A stretch of 64,000 bases of DNA, from contig NZ_KE386495.1 of NCBI RefSeq assembly GCF_000427425.1, positions 857,072 to 921,071 of the forward strand. The letters run 5' to 3'. The stretch comes from Caldanaerobius polysaccharolyticus DSM 13641 (GTDB taxonomy: Bacteria > Bacillota > Thermoanaerobacteria > Thermoanaerobacterales > Caldanaerobiaceae). The position numbers and the translations under genes were made by a program. The notes beneath the pieces are model-generated. The model had not been told where the DNA came from. It ran no database searches and worked only from the letters and a program-made list of their open reading frames with translations. The first letter of the stretch is position 1. The number at the start of each line of letters is the position of its first letter. Of this stretch, positions 1-7,532 are shown in pieces.

Positions 1-276
1 TCTATGTTTGTTAACGCTCTTGAAAAAGGTGTATCACGAATGATGTTAAATATTATTTATAAAGCTGAGGAACAAGAAAGAACAGCTGAAAAATATGGAG
101 AGATGTTTAAATCATGGTGGTTGATTTATCACATTGCTCGATTAGATGAAAGGTATAAAAACACAAAAGATATTATAAATAACATTAAGGATGCATTACT
201 GGAAAAAGGAAATTTACTTTATAAACATACTTATCTTGCGTGCCGTTGGGCAGAAATGGAGACAAGAAATGAATAA
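1..276 (+). CDS. csm1: Cas10/Csm1, C-terminal end only (partial)
   Basis: Open frame running in from the window edge and ending at TAA 274-276, so only about the last 91 residues of the type III-A large subunit are visible. The helical stretch with AEEQERTAEKYGEMFKSWWL followed by IYHIARLDERYK resembles the C-terminal helical domain of Csm1. Identity rests mainly on position: csm2, csm3, csm4 and csm5 follow in canonical order on the same strand with short gaps. The HD nuclease and the GGDD cyclase motif of Cas10 would lie upstream of the window, so whether this copy can make cyclic oligoadenylate cannot be judged here. The ATG at 4 is an internal Met, not a start. Confidence 0.8.
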   Translation, partial: SMFVNALEKGVSRMMLNIIYKAEEQERTAEKYGEMFKSWWLIYHIARLDERYKNTKDIINNIKDALLEKGNLLYKHTYLACRWAEMETRNE

Positions 277-294
277 ATGACGGGAGGGGTAGAA

Positions 295-738
295 ATGCCA
301 AATGATGGTGTAAGTGTAAAAGATAAAAAAAATAAAGAATTAGATGAAAAGATAAATGAAATTAAAAACAAAATAATGGAAAAAATTAATGATGCCATTG
401 ATGTAGAAAGAGATCCTAAAGGTGATGTTTTTTTGTTCTGTGCTCAAGAAACCGGCAGATTGCTTGCTTTGAAAGATGTGAGCGTATCGCAAATAAGAAA
501 GGTTTATAGTGAGGCAAGGAGAATTAAATACAATGAAGATGGAATTTATAGACTAAAAATTTTAGAGGCTATGCTCGCATATATGGCAGGTAGGTTTAAT
601 AAACAACTTAAAGAATTTAAAGATATTTTTACAAAAGCTATTAGAATAGCAGAAAAAAACGATGACAATTTAAAGAGATTTATTGACTTTTTCCAAGCTG
701 TTATTGCTTATCACAGAGCATTTGGTGGCGATGAGTAA
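295..738 (+). CDS. csm2: Csm2, small subunit of the type III-A complex
   Basis: 147-residue, Lys/Glu-rich, all-helical-looking protein in the csm2 position between csm1 and csm3. The C-terminal stretch FIDFFQAVIAYHRAFGG is typical of Csm2, which lines the crRNA-target duplex as repeated small subunits. I chose ATG 295 because GGGAGGGG at 282-289 sits at proper spacing from it; an in-frame ATG at 277 has no such site. The gene starts 19 nt after the csm1 stop, so it is probably in the same operon. No catalytic role is known for the family. Confidence 0.85.
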   Translation: MPNDGVSVKDKKNKELDEKINEIKNKIMEKINDAIDVERDPKGDVFLFCAQETGRLLALKDVSVSQIRKVYSEARRIKYNEDGIYRLKILEAMLAYMAGRFNKQLKEFKDIFTKAIRIAEKNDDNLKRFIDFFQAVIAYHRAFGGDE

Positions 739-762
739 TTTTTTGGTGGAGGTGTATTAATA

Positions 763-1566
763 ATGGAAGAGTTAAAGTTTCAGGGTAAATATATAATAAC
801 TGCTGATATAGTGGCTAAGACAGGATTACATATAGGTTCTTCTGAGAGCAGCCTTGAAATCGGTGGTGTGGATAATTCGGTTATAAAGGATGCTCAGGGA
901 AGGCCTTATATCCCGGGCAGCAGTTTAAAAGGTAAAATGAGGGCGTTGATGGAGTATGCTGAAGGCCTTATAAACCCAGATAATTTAGTTTTTACGGTTG
1001 AGAAAAAAGACAACAAAGAAGAAAGTATAAGAATTCACATGTGCGATAAAGTGGATTGTCCTGTTTGTAATATTTTTGGAAGGAATCACGGAAATCATAA
1101 TTTTGTCAATGGCGGTCCAAAAAAGATTGATAGTGTAATAACCCCTACAAGATTGATTGTAAGGGATGCTTATTTGATTGAGGAAAGTATTACTAAAGAG
1201 ATGAAAGAGAATCTTGATTTAGATTGGACGGAGGTAAAGTTTGAGAACAATCTAGATAGAATAACATCCAATGCAAATCCTAGGCAAACAGAAAGGGTTC
1301 CGGCCGGAGCGCGATTTGAAGGACAGTTTATTTTAAATGTGTTAAATGACGAAGGAACAAAGTATTTAAAAAAATTGCTTGAAGCCATGGAGTTGTTAGA
1401 AGATGACTACCTGGGTGGGCAGGGAAGTAGAGGATATGGAAGAATTGCTTTTGAAAATTTAAAAATTGTTTTTAGAAGCAAGGAGTTTTATGAAGGTACA
1501 AAAGACGAAGAGATAGTAACTCAAAATTGTGATTGCATAAGAGAGGCATTAAATAAGTTAAAGTGA
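763..1566 (+). CDS. csm3: Csm3, Cas7-like backbone subunit and target-RNA nuclease
   Basis: 267-residue RAMP (RRM-fold) protein. In this family repeated Csm3 subunits form the complex backbone and cut target RNA every 6 nt using a conserved Asp. Visible signatures: the N-terminal motif GLHIGSSESSLEIGGVDN, with Asp37 as the likely catalytic residue; the glycine-rich RAMP motif GRPYIPGSSLKGKMRA; a Cys cluster CDKVDCPVC (probable zinc site); and a second Gly-rich loop GGQGSRGYGRI near residue 220. ATG 763 follows a GGTGGAGGTG ribosome-binding site. It sits 24 nt after csm2 and 10 nt before csm4, consistent with one operon. Confidence 0.93.
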   Translation: MEELKFQGKYIITADIVAKTGLHIGSSESSLEIGGVDNSVIKDAQGRPYIPGSSLKGKMRALMEYAEGLINPDNLVFTVEKKDNKEESIRIHMCDKVDCPVCNIFGRNHGNHNFVNGGPKKIDSVITPTRLIVRDAYLIEESITKEMKENLDLDWTEVKFENNLDRITSNANPRQTERVPAGARFEGQFILNVLNDEGTKYLKKLLEAMELLEDDYLGGQGSRGYGRIAFENLKIVFRSKEFYEGTKDEEIVTQNCDCIREALNKLK

Positions 1567-1576
1567 GGATGAAAAA

Positions 1577-2521
1577 ATGAAGTCATACAGAGTAAAATTG
1601 AAATTTAAAGGACCTGTCCACTTTGGGTACAAGGAGAAGATGGATAATGTGACTGAATACATAGTTCATTCAGATACACTCTTTAGCGGTATCTTGAACT
1701 GTTATTCGCTCTTATATGGCAAGAAAAGGACAGATGAAATCGTAGAGAGAGTTTTATGTGAAGATCTGCCCTTTAAGTTATCATCCGCTTTTTTATATAT
1801 AGATGAAGAGTATTTAATTCCTAAACCGATTAATTTGGATTTATCTGCTGTAGTAGGAGATTTTAAGAAAGCTAAAAAAATTAGGTACGTGCCGTTAGAT
1901 TATAGCTATAAACAAGCCAAAAGTGAGGTTTACATAAAAGGACCTATAATGATAACCAAGAACTATGATAGGATTTTCAGCATTGATGAAAGGCCCAGGG
2001 TGACATTGGATAGAATTGAGCACAGTAGCGAGATTTATTATTTAAGTAGTTGTACGTTTGGTGAAAATGTAGGATTATGGTTTTATCTAGACGTTTATGA
2101 CACAGGTATAGAAAAAGAAATACAGGCAGCAATCAGATTGCTGGGGGACGAAGGATTAGGGGGCGAAAGAACATATGGATTCGGTTTATTTTGTGTAGAT
2201 TTCTGCGAAGAAAAAGATAATTTTGATTTGGAGTCTGATCAATATCTCCTTCTGTCTTTGTTTCTTCCGTCCGAAGATGATGATTTAAAAGACGGTTTAA
2301 TAAGCTATGAGCTTACTGAAAGAGGAGGTTATGTATACTCTCCTTTTAGTTCAAACCTGAAGAAGAAAAAGGTAAGGATGTTTTTGGAAGGCAGTGTATT
2401 TAAGAAAAAATATAATGGTAAAATTGCTGATGTAACACCAGATAATTTTAATACGCATAAAGTTTTAAGATATGGTATTCCATATTGGAAGCCTATTTTA
2501 CTTTCTGGTCAGAGGGGTTGA
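1577..2521 (+). CDS. csm4: Csm4, Cas5-like subunit binding the crRNA 5' tag
   Basis: 314-residue RAMP protein between csm3 and csm5. It starts KSYRVKLKFKGPVHFGYKE, the usual Csm4 opening, has the internal HSDTLFSGILN motif, and carries a Gly-rich loop LGDEGLGGERTYGFG around residues 192-206. Csm4 caps the crRNA 5' repeat tag and contacts Cas10. Length and order are normal for type III-A. The ribosome-binding site is GTGAGGATG just upstream, and the stop is 4 nt before the csm5 start, indicating close translational coupling. Confidence 0.92.
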   Translation: MKSYRVKLKFKGPVHFGYKEKMDNVTEYIVHSDTLFSGILNCYSLLYGKKRTDEIVERVLCEDLPFKLSSAFLYIDEEYLIPKPINLDLSAVVGDFKKAKKIRYVPLDYSYKQAKSEVYIKGPIMITKNYDRIFSIDERPRVTLDRIEHSSEIYYLSSCTFGENVGLWFYLDVYDTGIEKEIQAAIRLLGDEGLGGERTYGFGLFCVDFCEEKDNFDLESDQYLLLSLFLPSEDDDLKDGLISYELTERGGYVYSPFSSNLKKKKVRMFLEGSVFKKKYNGKIADVTPDNFNTHKVLRYGIPYWKPILLSGQRG

Positions 2522-2525
2522 TGGA

Positions 2526-3662
2526 GTGAGGTACGAATTGGAAGTGATATCGCCGTTAAATATAGGAAACGGCACAAGGATTAAAGATTTCGAGTACTTT
2601 TTTAGGAACGGCAGGGTTGAGTATATAGATATTTACAAGCTTGTAAAGGATGTTAGTAAAAACGAAAAAAGAGCTGATTATCTCATAAATAGCTTCAATC
2701 GACAGGATTTTAGATGGAGTGAAATAAAAGAAAAGATTGGGCTTGAAAATTTGGATAAATATATTTCTGTAGTTTTAGAAGCTAACGGGATTACAGATGT
2801 AAAAGGAGAAATTATACCAGTAATTAAAAGTGCCGGGAGGCCTTATATTCCTGGATCTTCAATAAAAGGGGCGATAAGATCTTCAATTACAAGAAGTATT
2901 TGGGAAGATGCAGGTACATATTATAAAAATCAAATAGATTATACTATTAGAAAGAAAAATAATCCTAAATATAAATTAGACCCCAAAAAATTAGATGATA
3001 AAGCAGAAGAAAAGGTGTTTGGAAAACCACATAATTCACCGTTCAGATATCTAAAGATTTCTGACAGTGATATTTTGTCTAATGATAGTCTTAATATATA
3101 TGAAGTTAAAATAATGAATATATGTAATGATAGAGTTAAATGGTTTAGCCTAAATAAAAACTACGATAAAAGCGAAGAGGCACTATCGGTTTATATAGAG
3201 GCTTTTAAAAGGGGGACCAAGACATATGGCAGTTTTAATCTGGATAAAAAAATATGTGATAGTTTTATGGTAATAGAAGGTAACATTGTAAATTACCAGA
3301 TACTTAAGATGTTTAAAAAGCTGATAAGGGAGGATATAAATAGATATATAGAAGAGGAGATTGTTTTCTTTACGAAATATGGTTTAACTGAAATTGTAGA
3401 TTTTTATAAAAACATTAAGATACGAAATGATGAATTAAGAGAAAATGAGATTATGATTCAAATGGGTTTTGCTACGGGATATTTAGGCAAGACTGTCGGT
3501 AATTATCTTAATAAGAGTATAAAAGACATTGAAAAATTGAAATTGGTTATGCCACGGACTAAAGTGTATACTCCACTGTTTCCTAAGACGAGGAGAATAA
3601 TTTTCAAAAATGGGAAACCTGATTGCGTGCCAGGGTGGATTAAACTGACATTTGAAGGATGA
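2526..3662 (+). CDS. csm5: Csm5, crRNA 3'-end RAMP subunit
   Basis: 378 residues if started at GTG 2526, preferred over an upstream in-frame ATG at 2472 because GAGGGG (2512-2517) lies at proper spacing and the protein then begins RYELEVISPLNIGNG, the normal Csm5 N terminus. The Gly-rich motif GRPYIPGSSIKGAIRSSI is the RAMP signature shared with Csm3. Csm5 binds the crRNA 3' region and recruits housekeeping nucleases for trimming in characterised systems. The stop at 3660-3662 is followed directly by the site for the next gene. Confidence 0.92.
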   Translation: MRYELEVISPLNIGNGTRIKDFEYFFRNGRVEYIDIYKLVKDVSKNEKRADYLINSFNRQDFRWSEIKEKIGLENLDKYISVVLEANGITDVKGEIIPVIKSAGRPYIPGSSIKGAIRSSITRSIWEDAGTYYKNQIDYTIRKKNNPKYKLDPKKLDDKAEEKVFGKPHNSPFRYLKISDSDILSNDSLNIYEVKIMNICNDRVKWFSLNKNYDKSEEALSVYIEAFKRGTKTYGSFNLDKKICDSFMVIEGNIVNYQILKMFKKLIREDINRYIEEEIVFFTKYGLTEIVDFYKNIKIRNDELRENEIMIQMGFATGYLGKTVGNYLNKSIKDIEKLKLVMPRTKVYTPLFPKTRRIIFKNGKPDCVPGWIKLTFEG

Positions 3663-3666
3663 TAAG

Positions 3667-4365
3667 ATGAGCGTTGTCAAGTTAAGATTGGAATTTCATT
3701 TAAATGATAATTTCTTTTTCGATAGAGGATATAAGCAAATTTTATCCGACTATTATTATGAGATTATAGGAAATAGATTGTTTGTTTTTTCGGACATAAT
3801 ACCCCAAAAAAAGAAAAACTCTGATGATGGTTTTTGGGCGATAGAAAAAGCTGCATTTGATTTTTCTACGGTACCTACTGAAAAACTATTAAATGTAGCA
3901 ATGAATACCATGAAAAAACCTATACAGTTCAAATATGGTTCATTGGAGATAAAGAAGGTACGTTTTTTAAAAATAAAGCTAGAAAATAAAGCTTATACTT
4001 TGTCTCCAATTATAGTTTTTAAAAATGGTAATCCATTACTGTATGAAGAGAATCCTATATATTTCAGCGAAGTTTTAAGGGAGATTTTAATTTTCAAGTA
4101 TAAAAATTTATTTGGTGTTTATCCCCAGGATGACCGATTTGTTTTTTATTTTAAAAACAAACCTCTTAAAGAAGAAATAAATGGATTTCCAGTTTATAAA
4201 GGTTGTTTTGAAATAATTGGTTCTAAAGATCTTATTAAACTTTCATATAATACAGGGCTTGGTAATTTTAATGAACTGGGTTTCGGAATGATATCAAGTG
4301 ATTTGTATTTTTGGAAAAAATCAACTGACACAAAGTTGAAAAATAATAACGGAAATAGTAGTTGA
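3667..4365 (+). CDS. cas6: Cas6-family RAMP protein, type III-associated copy
   Basis: 232 residues from ATG 3667 (GAAGGATG just upstream; an in-frame TTG at 3652 overlaps csm5 and is less likely). The C-terminal Gly-rich loop NTGLGNFNELGFGMI is the Cas6 signature. Cas6 cuts CRISPR precursor RNA within the repeat. Oddity: the usual N-terminal His-containing segment, seen as LHDEGY in the second copy at 8812-9606, is absent, and the only His I find is His11. This copy may therefore be non-catalytic, use another residue, or act mainly in RNA binding. It is the last RAMP gene before the CARF effector and lies in the csm operon. Confidence 0.8.
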   Translation: MSVVKLRLEFHLNDNFFFDRGYKQILSDYYYEIIGNRLFVFSDIIPQKKKNSDDGFWAIEKAAFDFSTVPTEKLLNVAMNTMKKPIQFKYGSLEIKKVRFLKIKLENKAYTLSPIIVFKNGNPLLYEENPIYFSEVLREILIFKYKNLFGVYPQDDRFVFYFKNKPLKEEINGFPVYKGCFEIIGSKDLIKLSYNTGLGNFNELGFGMISSDLYFWKKSTDTKLKNNNGNSS

Positions 4366-4379
4366 GGAGGTTTTTTATT

Positions 4380-6110
4380 ATGATAAAGTTTTTTTCTTTT
4401 TTAGGAACTAACAGATATATCCCATGTAATTACTATCTGGGAGATGCTAGAGCAGAAAACGACAGTTATGTCCAACTAGCTCTGTTGAAAGTACTTCATA
4501 TTAAAGGTGTTGTGCCTTCCAAAGTGATTGTATTTACAACGAAAAAGGCCGTTGAACAAAACTGGGTACAAAATGCGTATGACAAAACCCTCCCTGGGCT
4601 TTACGAAGCGTTATGTAATCTTGATTTTATACCAGGAACAGTTAATAATTTAGTAATTCCTGAAGGTAACAATGAAAAAGAACTATGGGCGTTATTTGAT
4701 ATAATAATGGGAGAAATAGACGAAGGAGATGAAATAATATTTGATATAACTCATTCGTTTAGGTTTCTTCCTATGCTAGCTTTTATAGTTTTAAATTATG
4801 GACGAGTTGTTAAGAAAGCTCAGATTAAAGCCGTTTATTATGGAGCATTTGAAACATTGGGTTCAACCAGAGATGTTGAAATGATGCCTATAGAAAAAAG
4901 GAACGCACCGATTTTCGATTTGACCCCTTTTATAGATGTTTTTGATTGGACTTTAGGAGTAGACAGATATTTGAATACAGGTGATGTATCGATTATACAT
5001 AATTTAACTCAAGCTGGTGTAAAAGGAATAAATAGCGAAATTTCTGCTATGGATGTTAAAGATAAAAAAGTAATGTTTAGAAATGTAAGTCAATTAAAAA
5101 TACTGGCTGAAAATATGAAGAAGTTTAGTGATGTTGTATTTACGTGTAGAGGGAAAGAATTGGATAAAACAGCTTTAGAGTTAAAGAAAACTATAGATAC
5201 CGTGCTTGAAAGTGCCGTTTATACATATCTTAAACCTTTGTCTCCTGTACTAAACATGTTAAATAGTAAATTTGGCAAATTTGGAGAAAATAATTATGCT
5301 AATTTACTAAATATTTGCGAATGGTGTTTAGATAATAGAATGTATCAACAAGGTTTAACCTTATTAGAAGAAGGAATTGTAAGTTATCTTTGCAATAAAA
5401 ACGAGTTAAACCAAAATGAACAATCTCATAGAGATATTATAAGCGCATGTAGTGCGGTGCTTCACGGAAAAAAGTTAAAGCAAGAGTATGAAAAGGATAG
5501 ACATATTATAGATTCTATAATCCAGAATTCCAAGAACCATGCTTTGTTAAAATTGCTTTATTCAATTGCTTCTGTCAGAAATGATATTAATCATGCAGGG
5601 TGGAGAAATAATCCAGGGAGTCCGAGTATTTTTGAAAAACAGCTAAGAGATTTTATAGACAAGGCTCGTTCTATTCAACATGATAATAGTGAATCCGTTT
5701 GTGTTAAGCCTAGGCGTATGCTTCTTATAATTTCACATTCCATTACTCCAGAACAGGAGAAAGAAGCAAGGACACAATTAGGGATTGATGAGTTTGTGAT
5801 GCTAGAACCAAATCTTTTAGAGAGATGGTCTAATATACCGCCTGATGTTCATTTACTGTATGATCATTTGGAAGGCCTATTTAAGTGGATTGATAAAAAT
5901 GCATGTGATGGAGATTATGTTCTGGTTCAAGGCGATTACGGGGCTACGTTTATGGTCGTAGATTATTGTATGGCCAGGGGGATAAAACCTGTTTATGCTA
6001 CTACCCAGAGAAAGGTTAAAGAAGAAATATCAGGAGATAGCATTATTGCTACTAGGGAGTTTAGACATGTTATGTTCAGAGAATATAGACGACATGGTCA
6101 GTTAATTTGA
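4380..6110 (+). CDS. CARF-HEPN ribonuclease with C-terminal Csx20-like domain
   Basis: 576 residues; ATG 4380 is preceded by GAGGAGG (4364-4370), better than the in-frame TTG 4362. Three blocks are visible. (1) N-terminal CARF sensor of the Csx2/TIGR02221 type with DITHSFRF at about residue 122. (2) HEPN ribonuclease domain with the R-x4-H motif RNDINH near residue 400. (3) An extra 130-residue C-terminal domain from about residue 445, with LLIISHSITPEQ, then GDYVLVQGDYGATFMVV and IKPVYATTQRKV, which resembles the small stand-alone Csx20 family. CARF-HEPN enzymes degrade RNA when Cas10 supplies cyclic oligoadenylate, and Csx20 is among the proteins reported as ring nucleases degrading such messengers. 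Inference: one polypeptide senses, acts and may terminate the signal. It ends the csm operon and abuts array 1. Confidence 0.85.
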   Translation: MIKFFSFLGTNRYIPCNYYLGDARAENDSYVQLALLKVLHIKGVVPSKVIVFTTKKAVEQNWVQNAYDKTLPGLYEALCNLDFIPGTVNNLVIPEGNNEKELWALFDIIMGEIDEGDEIIFDITHSFRFLPMLAFIVLNYGRVVKKAQIKAVYYGAFETLGSTRDVEMMPIEKRNAPIFDLTPFIDVFDWTLGVDRYLNTGDVSIIHNLTQAGVKGINSEISAMDVKDKKVMFRNVSQLKILAENMKKFSDVVFTCRGKELDKTALELKKTIDTVLESAVYTYLKPLSPVLNMLNSKFGKFGENNYANLLNICEWCLDNRMYQQGLTLLEEGIVSYLCNKNELNQNEQSHRDIISACSAVLHGKKLKQEYEKDRHIIDSIIQNSKNHALLKLLYSIASVRNDINHAGWRNNPGSPSIFEKQLRDFIDKARSIQHDNSESVCVKPRRMLLIISHSITPEQEKEARTQLGIDEFVMLEPNLLERWSNIPPDVHLLYDHLEGLFKWIDKNACDGDYVLVQGDYGATFMVVDYCMARGIKPVYATTQRKVKEEISGDSIIATREFRHVMFREYRRHGQLI

Positions 6111-6268
6111 TTAAGGTATTTACAAAACTACGTAAATATGGTTAAATATAATTTAATGGATGTTTAGTTTGTCAACTCTCGAGCGTTTTTACATTATCTG
6201 AGGTTGACGAAAAATTTATACCATAGGAGGGTATCAAAAACCCTCATTTCATGCGTATTTTTTACTGG
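6111..6268 (+). promoter_or_regulatory. Leader of CRISPR array 1
   Basis: 158 nt AT-rich leader between the CARF-HEPN-Csx20 gene and the first repeat. It contains the block CTGAGGTTGACGA followed by TTTATACCATA, and a hairpin GAGGGT-atcaaaa-ACCCTC at 6227-6245, ending 23 nt before repeat 1. The array 2 leader has the same blocks, hairpin and 23-nt spacing. In other systems leaders carry the array promoter and the Cas1-Cas2 docking sites; here this role is inferred from position and conservation. Confidence 0.85.
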
Positions 6269-7366
6269 GTTTTAATCGGACCAGTATGGAATTGAAATTA
6301 ACAAGCGGATTCAAGTTAGAAAGGGCTGGAGGTTAGTTTTAATCGGACCAGTATGGAATTGAAATGTTTACAAGTATTTTATTAAAGTTCTACTATTAAA
6401 AAGTTTTAATCGGACCAGTATGGAATTGAAATGCGCTTGGGGGCTGATACAAAATGACAATCAATGGCAGTTTTAATCGGACCAGTATGGAATTGAAATT
6501 GTAATAGTCAGAAAATTCATACAATAAAATCCTCTTTGTTTTAATCGGACCAGTATGGAATTGAAATGACTTGCCGATGATAGAAAAGCGAGGGCAAGGG
6601 AAGTTTTAATCGGACCAGTATGGAATTGAAATGCACCCAGTACCAGTCGCCGTTTGGAGCCTGCCATGTTTTAATCGGACCAGTATGGAATTGAAATAGA
6701 ATAGCCCTTAACATCTTCAAAAAGAATTACACTCAGTTTTAATCGGACCAGTATGGAATTGAAATTCTTTTTTTGTGCACAAAAAATAGGCCCGAAGGGC
6801 CAGTTTTAATCGGACCAGTATGGAATTGAAATCTGCATGATAAGCAGTTGTGATATATACTACATACGTGCCTGGTTTTAATCGGACCAGTATGGAATTG
6901 AAATCTTGCCAGCCGCAAGCATCCCTCACGGCCAGCATATAGTTTTAATCGGACCAGTATGGAATTGAAATTTAATTATGATGTTTATTATATCATCATA
7001 TCCTGCTGTTTTAATCGGACCAGTATGGAATTGAAATATGAGAAGCAAAGCATGACCCTCTTTACCAAAAATAGTTTTAATCGGACCAGTATGGAATTGA
7101 AATGGGAAGACGTATGCTTCGCCCACCCCGGCCACCTCTGTTTTAATCGGACCAGTATGGAATTGAAATGAAGTAGCATACAACTCATTCAACCTCTGGA
7201 ATGCAGTTTTAATCGGACCAGTATGGAATTGAAATGCGATTTCCCCTGCTAAAAGAAGCTTTTTAACCAAGTTTTAATCGGACCAATATGGAATTGAAAT
7301 AAGCTTTCACCCAATCCCACGTTGTTGACGGTGAAGGTTTCAATCGGACCATTGCGGAATTGAAAG
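6269..7366 (+). CRISPR. CRISPR array 1: 17 repeats of 30 nt, 16 spacers
   Basis: Repeats start at 6269, 6336, 6403, 6470, 6538, 6603, 6668, 6736, 6803, 6875, 6942, 7008, 7074, 7140, 7206, 7271 and 7337. The consensus begins GTTTTAATCGGACCAGTA and ends TGGAATTGAAAT. Spacers are 35-38 nt except one of 42 nt (6833-6874). The repeat 3' end ATTGAAAT matches the usual 5' crRNA tag, so transcription is on the plus strand away from the leader. Repeat 16 has one change (CCAATA). Repeat 17 (7337-7366) is GTTTC...CCATTG...GAAAG, i.e. it resembles the array 2 repeat. Short minus-strand reading frames with repeated FQFHTGPIKT across this stretch are artefacts of the array. Spacers here look more GC-rich than those of array 2. 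Confidence 0.99.
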
Positions 7367-7449
7367 CAGGTTACAATGAGCAGTATAACCATGCCGATCA
7401 TTTCCAGTCGACAACAAACCCCATTTTTACACGCATAATAATTATTTCA

Positions 7450-7473
7450 GTTTAACCGATCTGGAATTGAAGG
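7450..7473 (+). repeat. Decayed CRISPR repeat remnant beyond array 1
   Basis: GTTTAACCGATCTGGAATTG plus AAGG resembles a repeat with a short internal deletion and substitutions. It lies 83 nt after the last recognisable repeat, a gap about the length of one spacer-repeat-spacer unit in which no repeat is recognisable. It marks the old, eroding end of array 1. The remaining sequence to 7532 holds only the upstream region of the next gene. Confidence 0.6.
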
Positions 7474-7532
7474 AATTTTATGTTCAATGTAGAATATAAA
7501 TTTAGGATATATCAGTTAATGGAGGATAATAT

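Noticed and set aside
6473-7270. Several minus-strand reading frames with repeated FQFHTGPIKT or NSILVRLK peptides
   Set aside because: They are translations of the CRISPR 1 repeat; the repetition follows the array period.
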